Source of the DNA: Sisyra terminalis
Lineage: Eukaryota > Arthropoda > Insecta > Neuroptera > Sisyridae
Direction: 5' to 3'
Assembly (NCBI GenBank): GCA_958496175.1
Contig: OY292280.1
Coordinates: forward strand, 8,494,001-8,558,000
DNA length: 64,000 nt
Shown here in pieces: positions 10,686 through 21,068 of the stretch. A program made the translations under genes and the position numbers. The notes beneath the pieces are model-generated. The model was not told where the DNA came from, made no database searches, and saw nothing but the letters and a program-made list of their open reading frames with translations. The number at the start of each line of letters is the position of its first letter. Position 1 is the first letter of the stretch.

Positions 10686-12134
10686 TTGCGTTTTAAGAAA
10701 AATTTTTTTAGAAAAATCAACATCCCTTTTTTCATTGAATTTTTTGCGGTGAATAAGATTTTTTCGAAAGAGGAAGTTGTTTATAAGATGAAAGGGTGAA
10801 TTGTTGGGGTGCACCGAATAAGGGATGAGACAAAACCAAATTGAATTCAGGACCAAGCGAGAATGTTTGGATTTGCCTCAACTATTATTTGGTTTACTGG
10901 CATAAAGAAAATAGGGCTACATGTTTATTCTATACAATAGAAACATCAAACCACCCCCTCGTTCCCAATCTCAATTCTTCACATCCTTCAGAACTCTCAT
11001 CACTTCTAATTCATATTAGGTACATATCTGAACCGCATTTGTTGTATTTATTTAAGTCAAAATATTTTTCTTGGTGGTGGTGGTCGGGGGTGGTTGGAGG
11101 GGGGGGGCTTTTCTCGACTATTTAAGGAAAAATTACATGTAGTTTATTAATATCTAATTGAATGGAAAAATACTTGAGAATGAAGTTAGTTGAATGAGTG
11201 TAAACAGTCGCCATGACTATTCTGTGAAAAACAACGTTTTGTATTATCCCGTTGGAGGAGTTTCTTCCCAGTTGTCGTCGCTCCTCTTCCATCCCGTTCT
11301 CCCGTTTTCTTTGTTTGTGTTTGGATTTTCAAGGATCCATCTGAAAAATAAACACTAGTTGGGCCGACGTCTATTATAGACTCGCATTTCTATATTCAGC
11401 GTCAATGGGGTGGCCAAGAGTGGGGATGAACATCTGTATGGGGTGGGGGATTGCAATGACGAAACGAATGGCTGGTGGGGGGATGGGGGTGGGGGGTGGT
11501 AGTATGATGAGGTGCTCGCGGTATATAACTACCCCTTATGAAACCATTCCATTCTTACATAGCCCTTATATTATATTATAACATTCAAACCTACCCCAAG
11601 TTGTGAGTCCATCGGAGCGAACAAGCCGCCTCGCTCCCATTATTGTCATTTTATAACGAGGAAAAACAATCATCACGGAAAATGCCCCGAACTTGAAACA
11701 CAGTAACAGGAAAAGTTACGTTCGCTCATGGAAAATTCGAGATAAACGCTATTTTCCGCATTAAAAACTCAATACATGCGACGCAAAATCGTCGCATTCA
11801 TTTTTTTTCTCCACCCCCTCCCCTTTCCCCAAAAAAGAAAACTGCTTTAACGGTTGGAAAAATTTGGGAAAATCATCTCTAGCATGTCCTGAATTACTTG
11901 AATCATGCAACCTTCGGTTACATATAGAATAACAAAGGTGTTAAAAGAAAATATCGTATATTTTAACGATAATTTTCCGGAAAATTAAAAAAATCGCAAA
12001 AGATTATAATCAGGAAAAGTATTCTTCTGGAATCATCCTCATTAAATTGAACTATCCGGGTGATATTAGACTCTAGGGTTGGCTAAAAGTAAAAATTATA
12101 GTAGAACAGAATATAATTAAGGGGGGGGGGGTAT
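10686..12134. other. gene-free stretch with G-rich tracts
   Basis: No exon supported. G-rich tracts lie at 11071-11108 and 11474-11499; the second has several runs of five or six G separated by one or two bases on the + strand and could fold as a G-quadruplex. Other notable stretches are pyrimidine-rich (11270-11320, 11800-11830). Confidence 0.4.
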
Positions 12135-13212
12135 TTTTTTTTTATAAGTTACACATTAAAAATTGGATCGTAAATACTTCAAAAATATTTTCACCAAAAC
12201 TAAGCTCTAAATTTTCATAGGATGATACTTGCATTATAGTTTTATATATTATACTTAGTCCAATATAAAAAAAACGTATCCTTCTCATAACCCTTTTGAA
12301 AAATTTTATTCAAAATTTTATAGGGAATTTAATGCTCTACAAAAAAGGTCAGATATATTTTTATCGTCAATCTCACCATTTTGAAGATATTGACGTTTGA
12401 AGTTTAATTATTTTAAGAAAAATGTTTTTTGCTAATGAATTTACTTACTCGCAAACTCATGTGAACTATGCAATTTCTAATACATATTTTTGTAGGAAAT
12501 GTAATGCTTTATAAAAAAGGTCTCATATATTTTTGCCGTTAATCATACCAATTAGAAGGTATTGACCATTGAAGTTTAATTATTTTAAGAAAACATTGTT
12601 TCTTGCTTATGAAGTTTTAAGCTCACAAAATATTTAAAATTATGTGATATGCAGCACATAATTTTGTAGAAAATATAATGTTCTACAAAAATGTCTCAAA
12701 TGCTTAGTCGATGGAATTAATCGATTAATTAAAATTTAATTAGAATAATTAAACTTCAATCATCAATATCTATTAATTGGTGTGATTGACGGTAAAAATC
12801 TAAGAAACTTTTTTTGTAGAGCATTAACTTTCCCATAAAATTATATATTGTACATTTCATAATTCAATATATTGTATATTTCAAATTTATTCGCGAGTTA
12901 CATGATTCATAATAACCAAATTTTTCTTATACTTATTAAATTTCAATTGTGAATATCTTAAAAATGGGGAGATTGACGGAAAAAATATTAACGGTCTTTT
13001 TTATAGAACGTTTAATTTTTGACAAAATTAAATAAAAAAGTTGGCAAATTGATATAGTTGTGACCAAGGTAAAAAAAATACCTATTGGACCGAGGCGAAT
13101 GTTTAAAACATGTAATGTAGAAGACCGTCCCATTAAAATTAAGAGCTCAGCTTTGGAGAAAATTTTCTAGAGGTATTAACAAGCCAATTTTTTGTGTAAC
13201 TTGTTAAAAAAA
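12135..13212. mobile_element. foldback element with duplicated inner units
   Basis: Outer arms match in inverse orientation: ATAAGTTACACATTAAAAAT near 12144 pairs with ATTTTTTGTGTAACTTGTTA near 13187. Inside, the left half holds two direct copies of a unit with TCTACAAAAAAGGTC (near 12335) or its variant (near 12510), and the right half holds two inverse copies (near 12815 and 12990). Ends are approximate and no target duplication could be fixed. The inner word resembles that in the foldbacks at 18876 and 57071, so they may share ancestry. Confidence 0.6.
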
Positions 13213-13551
13213 TCGATTTTTTAACACACTCTTATATCTTATTTATTGTGGTTATTCTGTCTCTTTTACTTTTCTTTTACGGTTAATACAGATAGAAAAA
13301 GAGAGATGGACTGTTTTTGTTGAAATATATGGAGCCATTGAAAAATTTGTAGTAAACACACGTTTAATATCTGCGAAAAATTATTTTTAATAATGGAATT
13401 GCAAATTAATTGTCGAAAAACCTGAAAAACGTACCGAGTAAAAAAAATCTAATTTAAGGGATGAATTTTTTGCAAAAGGGTTATTTATGTTGAATAGGCA
13501 TTTTTCACGAATTATATCTACAATTAATGACGGAAATATATTGTAAGACAG
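13213..13551. other. gene-free stretch
   Basis: AT-rich, with one AAGGGATG octamer at 13456. Nothing else recognised. Confidence 0.4.
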
Positions 13552-13647
13552 GTCATTAGACGAGTTTACGAATATAACGAATTAAGTTTATTCGTTCATC
13601 CCCCACTGCTGGCTGCACCTCATTCACCAACTTCTTCGCCAGCTAAT
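13552..13647 (+). CDS. possible internal exon, Pro/Ser-rich
   Basis: A frame is open up to a perfect donor (AAT|GTAAGTG at 13648). The last codons read HPPLLAAPHSPTSSPAN, a composition typical of disordered transcription-factor segments. The proposed acceptor (GTAAGACAG, AG at 13550-13551) has a poor pyrimidine tract, so the start is weak. The length would be 96 bp, phase 0 at both ends like the 3790 exon. An overlapping minus-strand frame is less convincing. No domain is recognised. It could be an exon of the same transcript or an accident beside a chance GTAAGT. Confidence 0.2.
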
Positions 13648-15520
13648 GTAAGTGAAAAATTCGCGTTTGACTCGTGAGATTTTTTCTTTCCTCGTAATAA
13701 GAGAACGCGGCTTTATTTAATTTAGCTGCCATCCCCCCATCCTCCCGCACTCCAAACCTTGCTACCCCTTTTAATAGTCGCCCCAGAACCGAGTACCCGG
13801 AAACCTCCCCTACGGATCGCACGTCACGAGTTATAGCCACGTTCTTGCGTATTGGACCTTCAATCTCTCATCAAAAAACTTTTTAACTTTTCAAGGGTTG
13901 TTTATAATTAGTGAAGAAAAATTACGCAATCGGACGCGCTGGAAAATAAATTGCTAGTGAAGTGCTATCGAGGATAAAAATACTTAATAGAACTTTTCCT
14001 CGGGAACGTATTGGGAACGTTCAAGTGTTGGGAGGAAATTAACAGGGGGATTTTCCGAATTTGTTGTCGCACCACATATTAGACTTTTGATTTGGTAAAA
14101 AGCTTCAATTTTCCTATGAAAATTTTTGGGGATTTAATTTTTATTGCATGGGAAAAGTGGGTATGACGAGCTTTTTCACCAGTGTGGGATTTGAGGCAAA
14201 GAAAAAAAGTATTGAAGAGATAATTTAAACAAAAATTTCCTTTGGAAAATATTCGAATATTAAAGTGTTGGAGGCAAAGGAAAATGGGGGCATTTTCGGA
14301 TTTTCCAGCAACACACACGTTTATGTTTTGAATTTGTAAATAATCCTGGTTTTCGTATGAAATTATGTTTAAATTTACTTTTGTTACTTAAAAGGATCTG
14401 GACTGAAATGGAAATGAGGTAGTGGAGCTTTTTCTATAATGTGGGCTTTCAGCAAACGTTAAATGTGAGTGGAGAGGGAAGTGGATGAAACGGGGTGGGT
14501 AAGTGTGTGTATTATGTGGAGGGTGGAAAAATCGGCTGAGGATGGTCAACGGGTTGAGTGGGAAAAACGCTCCAGCAATTGTTGGGATATTTGTAATATA
14601 TTCCCGTCCGTTCGTTCATCATTGCGTTTGTTGTTCAGTGAAAAGCTTCTAACGGATCAACAAACGTTTTCATCTCTAACCTTTCATCGGAAAAACTCGT
14701 CCAGACATCCACCAACCTTCATTCTAATAATTTCCATTTCTCATCGAAGATATCCCGCATTTTCCAGGAAACACCCAGACGCGTCTTATCTCCATTTAAA
14801 ATAAACTTTTTTTTGAGCTTTTTTTAAGCTACCGTTATCACGGTTGAGTTGATTTAGGGTTGTGAGCTTTGATAGTCAATTAAATGGTAACACGAGGGCG
14901 TTACCTGTTAAAACAGGAACATTTGTAAAGTCCACACAAAGGTCACACAAAGGTTCGTTGCGATATATAAATAATATCACTCGCAGGCATTTTCTTCCAA
15001 ATTTTCCCATCAACCGGCCCCCCACCCTCCACTTGGTCCTACATGTGTGGAAAATGTTCACAGAGGAAATCTGCTTCCTGTTGTTTGTTGAACGGTTTTG
15101 TTTGTAAACGTGTGCATATTTTAATGTGAAGCTTTCGCTAATTTTGCGAGCTTTTTCACTCTTTGTACCATCCCCAACGATTATTCGTTCCATTCTAAAA
15201 AGCAAATTTAATATTTCACACAAATAAATATTTTCGTATGCGATTTAGACATTATCCCAGTTTTACAAGTTATTCACTCGAAAATCCTGCTATATACCCA
15301 AACAATGACTCCCTTTAAAAGCTCAAAAAATTTGGGAGAAATTATCTAATTTTTTCCCCCACAAAAATCGATATGCTAATGGATCAAATTGTTACACCTC
15401 AATCAATTTTGTGAATCGTTAAATAATTTAATGCGGGAAATTTTCCAATACACAGTACTAAATTATTTGAACGTTCATTGCTTAAATGACTCCAGAAGAA
15501 CCAATTGGTCAACTCAGGGG
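13648..15520. other. gene-free stretch with a G+C-richer first part
   Basis: The part at 13700-13860 is richer in G+C and C-tracts. Several GAGCTTT words occur between 14099 and 15320. Open frames of 80 to 115 codons at 14469-15223 overlap each other on both strands, show no domain and are not supported as genes. Confidence 0.4.
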
Positions 15521-16094
15521 TAGAATTGCCACAAAAAAGTTTCTTAGTTACTTTAAAGTAACTTAAAAGTTACTTAAAACTTACTTAAAAGTATCTAAGA
15601 TCCTCCATCTTAGTCCCTTTATTTTATAGTGAAAAGTTGCAAATATCTTCGATACTTTTTAAATGGAACTGAATAATTTAACTTAAAAAAGTATCTTAGA
15701 CACCAAAAAGTAACTAAGATACCAAGATACCAACCGATTATATATAGAATTTTATTATTTTTTTTTTCTATAAGATTCGATTTATAACTCTTATATTATC
15801 AAAGTGTGCTGTACTTAAAAGGGATTAGACATACAAACTTTCTTTTTTCCGAAATCATTAAAGACAAAAAATACTCTATCCGATTACCTAGCAATAGTAT
15901 CTAATACTTTACGAAACTTAGTACATAAATAGTATACAGAGTTACTAAAAAATGTATCATTCTATCTTAATAAGTAACTTAAGACAAGTATTAAATTTTC
16001 TTTTTTGGATATCCAAAGTAAATTGGGATACTTTTTAAGAAAAGTAACTTATGAAGTACTCAGATACTTTCCCAAATTATCTTTGACAGCTCTG
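15521..16094. mobile_element. 574-bp hAT-like non-autonomous element
   Basis: Exact 8-bp direct repeats CTCAGGGG lie at 15513-15520 and 16095-16102. The ends are imperfect inverted repeats (TAGAATTGCCA on the left, CAGAGCTGTCA read inward from the right), as expected for hAT insertions. The interior is packed with direct and inverted copies of AGTAACTTA-like words, with no coding capacity. Confidence 0.7.
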
Positions 16095-17001
16095 CTCAGG
16101 GGTTATAATAAATTTACCATTGAAAATATGCACCGAAATTGGAAAATATAGGAATCAATAATTTTGATTCCCCTGCTATCTAGGCAGTATTTAAAAGTAA
16201 AAAATTTATCTGTAAGATAAATTTTACCATTATCACTATTTTTAGGTGAAGTTACGCATGCTTTCTTTACCCTCCGGATTAAATCTTATCTGAAAGATAA
16301 ATTTTCCAACCCGAAATGAAAAATTAAACTGTATATCATAAGAATTAAACCTTATTCCGTATTCACTTCGACCTTTTTTGTAGAACATTCACTTTTCTAG
16401 AAACATTTGTTAATCCAGGACTATATTCTTCTATATTTCTCGATAAATTATAGAAATATCACTGTATTTAAGTGAAAATACGCATGTCAATCGATAGATC
16501 TTCAATTTTTCTCATTTTTCCCCTCAGAAACTTTTCGTAGAAATTTGCATGATTTTCTGTACAACCTTATTTGTTATCTTATATTAAATTGAACCGAGAA
16601 AAATGAAATTAGTTTCCATGAAAAAATGTCTAATTAACCTTATATCATCAATAGTTTCTATCTCTAATCCATATTTTTGCAGTATTCACTTAGACCTTTT
16701 TTGTAGAACATTCTCTTTTCTACAAATATTTGCCTACACTATAGTCATGTTAAACTCGGAAAAAGTGGTGATTTTTTTTTTCACTACAAATAAAAACTAT
16801 ACTTAATATCATCGATTAAATCGCTCTCTAATCGATATTGACGTATTAATTAAGACCCATTTTGTAGAACTTTCATTTGTTTATACGCCTCTTGGCATGA
16901 TAGGTTTTTGTAGCGTTTATGAAAAACTGTTCTTTCCAATTTTAAAAGATTTCTTTCTGTATTAATGTATATAATTTTTTACCTGTTTGATTTTTTTTTA
17001 G
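16095..17001. other. intron-like stretch with decayed repeat units
   Basis: Three pieces with CCTTTTTTGTAGAACATTC or variants lie near 16371, 16696 and 16856, the same inner word found in the foldback elements. They look like a decayed tandem or foldback copy. The stretch ends in the pyrimidine tract of the acceptor at 17000. Confidence 0.4.
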
Positions 17002-17142
17002 AAACACCCTAATCTTGCCAGTGGCGAGTGGCCAAACAGAGCTTTCGTGCCCTTGTACAAATCTTATCAGGTCCCAAATACATTTCGGGTGCGTTGCTTG
17101 CCTGTCTTTGAACCGGGATTCATTTCTCATTGTCATCACTAG
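17002..17142 (+). CDS. possible terminal exon
   Basis: A strong acceptor (TGATTTTTTTTTAG, AG at 17000-17001) is followed by a frame that is open from its first base for 46 codons and closes with TAG at 17140-17142. The peptide begins KHPNLASGEWPNRAFVPLYK and includes Cys and His near its end (ending SHCHH). G+C content is clearly above both flanks. Phase 0 at the acceptor would fit splicing from the 3790 exon, making this a candidate alternative 3' end. No domain is recognised. A poly(A)-like AATAAA lies near 17302. An overlapping minus-strand frame exists but lacks this splice context. Confidence 0.33.
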   Translation, partial: KHPNLASGEWPNRAFVPLYKSYQVPNTFRVRCLPVFEPGFISHCHH

Positions 17143-18705
17143 GATTTGCGGACTTTTCAACCTCCATCAGATATATAAATCTTGTTTTTCCATCAAAAAG
17201 CTTTCCCACTGAGCTTTTACCTTCAACGTAATGCATTTGAGGAAAATTAAAATGTTCATATTGGGAAATTGGAAATAATTTTATGATCGCCTCATAAAAT
17301 TTCTACGGGAATAAATTTGTTTCGTTAGCAAGCTTTCTAAGGCCGGGAAAATGAGAGCTTTTTTGCTTGATTTATATATATCTTTGGAAATCCGACTAGG
17401 CTATTAGTCATCGATTTTGGTTGAGTAAAGTTTGAAATCTTTATTTTCCCCTATTTGTGTATAGTATATGGGGTTTTCTACACTTAAAAAAGCGCAGCAA
17501 AGCTTCACCCTTAAACGATGTGTCGATTTTTCCGGTGTCAATTAAGGCTAAAGTGTTCATTCTTCATTAGAGCTTTTTCGAATCACATGAAAAATATATT
17601 CGAGTGGCGTATGTCCCTAATATTATCCTAGTCCAGGGTCATCATACGAATTTTCCCAAACGATGAGACGGCAATTTTCCGACAATAAAAACCTCATTTC
17701 TCACTGCAAACGTCTGGACGTGAATGAAAAATAAAAATAATACTTGAATATCAAAAGGAAATCATTTTTCATGAAAACCCATAATTTTTCATAACAAAAA
17801 TACGCGCTACGTCTCCACATATTCTCTTTTTTCCTCATTTCTTTCCCCTTTAATTATAAGAAAATTTGAATTTTTCCCCTCGAATGTTCTATGGGTAAAT
17901 GTATCGTTTTCCATTCATTTGGCAAAATTTTCCCAGCACAAATTGTGATGTACCACACTTACTTATAAATTATTGCTGAAATACATTCGTACAAATAAGA
18001 AACACAGCTCGGGGCTAACTTTCCAATTAACAAAATATGAGCGTAACAAGGGGTGGAAATATGCACGAAATTTTCGCGAATAACGATCAAGCTACCATTC
18101 CTATTTTAACTTATCTCCGCGAATTTTTACACTAAAAAAACAAAAAAAAAACCTAAGCCATTATTTAATTAATGCAATCAACCCTTAATTTCAACCCTTA
18201 AAAGAACGAGTCAGGTAAAAGAATTCAATATTTTTTTCGGAAACAAAAACATTTTTTTTATATTCCTTTCAAACTATTTACTTTAACTCTCATTCATATA
18301 CCTTATCATTTTTTTTAAGTATTTGTCCTTAAACAATTCGCCAATCCGCTATACGTAAGAATAGTGAGTTTAATGTTTTTATTTTCCGTATGGCGATTCC
18401 CGGATGAAAATGCAATTTCGTCTAATGAAAATTACTGCTGTGGTTCAGGGGATTGTCCTCCAAATGACCTCCAAATAACCTTCACATTAGGCGATTTCCT
18501 CCTTTATAGAGTTTATCAGTAAAACCTTGGGGATATCCTAGTTTGTATGCAACCATAAAACTATCGTTGCTTCAAATCCAAGAGTTCTAAACTAAAGCCT
18601 TGATTGATATTTATATATTGAAATCCCTGGACACTCCCCAAAGCTGGATGCCTTTCATCCAAACTGAGTCCAGCACAAAAGGTCTCTGATAATTTTTGAT
18701 TTGGT
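17143..18705. other. gene-free stretch
   Basis: Contains several GAGCTTT or AAGCTTT words (17208, 17330, 17366, 17568). No exon or bounded element was seen. Confidence 0.4.
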
Positions 18706-18862
18706 CAATTGTTTCATAGTTCAGTCGTGCCAACTACTGAAATCACTAAACATAACAGATAGAACACTAAGGCCGGCCGCACACTATAGCAAACAATCAT
18801 CCCCAAATATAATATATGACTTAAAAGTTGGCAGATATGCCAGACAATGCATTGAAGAAGTG
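18706..18862 (+). repeat. direct repeat, left copy
   Basis: This block (from TTGTTTCATAGTTCAG to CAGACAATGCATTGAAG) recurs in the same orientation at 20190-20342, about 1.48 kb away. The two copies differ at many sites. They may be two scraps of one dispersed element or the remains of a local duplication. The foldback element at 18876 begins just after this copy. Confidence 0.55.
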
Positions 18863-18875
18863 TATGAGGTACACT

Positions 18876-19742
18876 GGGTGATTCAAAAAAAAAAAATAAA
18901 TACTTTAATTTTTTCTTGTAAACATGCAGAAAAGTTTTGTTTTGTCGTAAAAAGACTCCAGTTAAAATTTCAGCTCTTACTATTAATATTAAGGTTGTCA
19001 TCGCATTTTTTTATTTCCCGTAAGAATAACATGGGAAAAGTTATTTTTACTTCTTCTGATTTTTATCCCGTTCAAACGACTATTTAAATAATAAATCTCT
19101 TCTATGATCTTTATAGAGAATTAAACGCTCTACAAAAAAGAACTGATAACATTTTTTTATTAGTCCATGTGTTCAAAAGTTATTCAAGATCAAAATTCAA
19201 TTCTTTAAAAATTTGATCGAATTTTGTATATTATTCCTAAAGTATTGGTTTCAGTGTTAAAATAGGGGTCAAATTTTTTATCAAACATGAATTTGATTTG
19301 TGAGAGATGGGAACAAATATTTTTTTTTATTAAATTTTACAATTATCATGCTTTTAAAAATTAATTTTGCCAAATTTGATTTAAAAAGTAATTACCATCA
19401 AAATACTAAATTGATTTTAATATGAGTTTGAAATAACTTTTGAACACATGAACTAATCAAAAAATGTTATCAGTCCTTTTTTGTAGAGCGTTTAATTCTC
19501 TATAAAAATCATAGAAGATATTTATTTTTTAAATAGTCATTTGAACGGTATAAAAATCAGAAGAAGTAAAAATAATTTTTTCCATGTTATTCTTATGGGA
19601 AATAAAAAAATGCGATGGGGACAACCTTAATATTATTATTAAGAGCTGAAATTTAAGCTGGTGTCTTCTTACGTCAAAACAAAACTTTTCAGCCTGTTTG
19701 AAAGAGAATATAATTTTTTTTATTTTTTTTGAATCTCCCTAA
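18876..19742. mobile_element. 867-bp foldback element, Mutator-like
   Basis: Arms of roughly 400 bp are inverse copies of each other, starting TGGGTGATTCAAAAAA and ending TTTTTGAATCTCCCTAA. A direct repeat GGTACAC flanks it at 18869-18875 and 19743-19749; if the ends are GGG and CCC this becomes a 10-bp repeat (TGAGGTACAC/TAAGGTACAC) with one mismatch. Long arms with 9-10-bp duplications are typical of Mutator-like elements. The 95- and 128-codon frames inside the left arm are non-coding shadows of repeat sequence. Confidence 0.65.
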
Positions 19743-19761
19743 GGTACACATATAATATATA

Positions 19762-19900
19762 TTATAACTTCAAAGATCTTTAGCGACTCTAGCGTTAATG
19801 AAAATCCGTAATCGAGAAATGTCGAATATTTGCTAGGTATGATTAGAACCCAAAACTTACCAATTTTAGAGCGGTCACCTTGACCACTCGGCCATCGATA
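19762..19900 (-). mobile_element. tRNA-derived SINE
   Basis: The minus strand reads GATGGCCGAGTGGTCAAGG at its head and has the family body with CGCTAGAGTCGCTAAAGAT. It lies immediately right of the foldback element at 18876. Confidence 0.65.
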
Positions 19901-20189
19901 CTCGCTATATATTGCTTCTCATAATTTGCATATCATTTACATTTTACATCGTTATCTTTTCTGGTCAACATTTTACTTTTTGCTGCCTTTTTTCGGGTGT
20001 TATATATCTTAGCTAGTCTCCTGTCCAGGAGATCTTTGGATACCTAACATCCATTGCCTACCGTACCTATCTGTAAATTGTGCAGGAAGATTGGAGACCA
20101 GATATCCTACTGGATTGTGATTTTAAAATGATGCATTAATAGAACAACCCTACAAAATAGTTTCTTATATTATTTTTTTTTAAGTTGTT

Positions 20190-20342
20190 AACTTGTTTCA
20201 AAGTTCAGAAGTACCAACTACTTAAAATCACAAAACCTTTATTTAATTTAAAGATTTAAGACTGGTCGTACACTGTAGCGAACATCCTTAAAGGAAACAT
20301 TTCTTAGAAGCTGGGAGATAAACCAGACAATGCATTGAAGTA
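20190..20342 (+). repeat. direct repeat, right copy
   Basis: Diverged second copy of the block at 18706-18862, with GTTTCAAAGTTCAGAAGTACC at its start and CCAGACAATGCATTGAAG at its end. Confidence 0.55.
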
Positions 20343-20671
20343 ATGGGGGGGAGGCTGATGTACATATCTTCCCTGGCATCTGATCGCTATACAATATTCT
20401 ACTCTTTATATATTGTGGTCGTTATTCGCTAATTTATCGTTTGCAACTTACATAGAAGTCAAAGTGGAACAATTTTATAATTTTCTTTTTTATTCTACTA
20501 ATAATTGTTCGATAATTATAAATATAGTAATTATTTGAACTTTAAAGTTCACCGGGTCCTCTAGTTATAATTAATTAATAAAAGTCGTGGAAAAAATGAG
20601 TATTTCCACCACTTTGGTATTCCTAACCGCTTTGGACTCCTGTCTGGAAAAAAATTCGACTCTTAAGTATT

Positions 20672-20727
20672 TTTATAAGAACCATAGAGGCGCTAAAGAC
20701 TTTAGTAGTTAAAAGGCGACGGTAAAT
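20672..20727 (+). mobile_element. SINE tail fragment
   Basis: Only the 3' part of the SINE family is left: GAGGCGCTAAAGACTTTAGT followed by AAAAGGCGACGGTAAATAA. Confidence 0.5.
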
Positions 20728-20858
20728 AAAAGTTAAGAAAAAAAAATGTTTTTTGATGTAAGATTTTCTCGAAAACGGCTCTAACGATTTTATTGAAAAT
20801 TTTTATTTTTCTTACTACAGTAAAAGTCTTCAAATTTTGTTTGTTAATTTTTTTCCAG

Positions 20859-20978
20859 GAACTCGTTGAAGGATACTTCACTGGTGAATTACTGCTTTTG
20901 TGCAGCGATTATATAACAACCCTTCTGGAGAATCCCCTTTTTCACACCATAAGCACTTTCCACTTAGTTATATCTTAG
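20859..20978 (+). CDS. possible terminal exon
   Basis: A good acceptor (TTAATTTTTTTCCAG, AG at 20857-20858) is followed by a frame open from its first base for 39 codons and closed by TAG at 20976-20978. The peptide begins ELVEGYFTGELLLLCSDYIT and is largely hydrophobic, without a recognised domain. A tandem AATAAATAAA at 21059 lies about 80 bp after the stop, a reasonable poly(A) signal. Phase 0 at the acceptor matches the 3790 and 17002 blocks, so this is a second candidate alternative 3' end. G+C is moderately above background. Confidence is limited by the short length. Confidence 0.33.
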   Translation, partial: ELVEGYFTGELLLLCSDYITTLLENPLFHTISTFHLVIS

Positions 20979-21058
20979 ATCCCTTTGGATTTAAGTAGAA
21001 TAGAGGAATGGGAATTTTGTTCAGGTTTCAATAACATTTTTTCTCGTAACTTTTACTT

Positions 21059-21068
21059 AATAAATAAA
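21059..21068 (+). promoter_or_regulatory. candidate poly(A) signal
   Basis: Overlapping AATAAA hexamers (AATAAATAAA) lie about 80 bp after the TAG of the exon candidate at 20859-20978. In AT-rich DNA such words are common by chance, so its value is only its position. Confidence 0.25.

Noticed and set aside
18701..19087. 128-codon + frame and 95-codon minus frame
   Set aside because: They overlap each other and fall across a foldback arm and a dispersed repeat.
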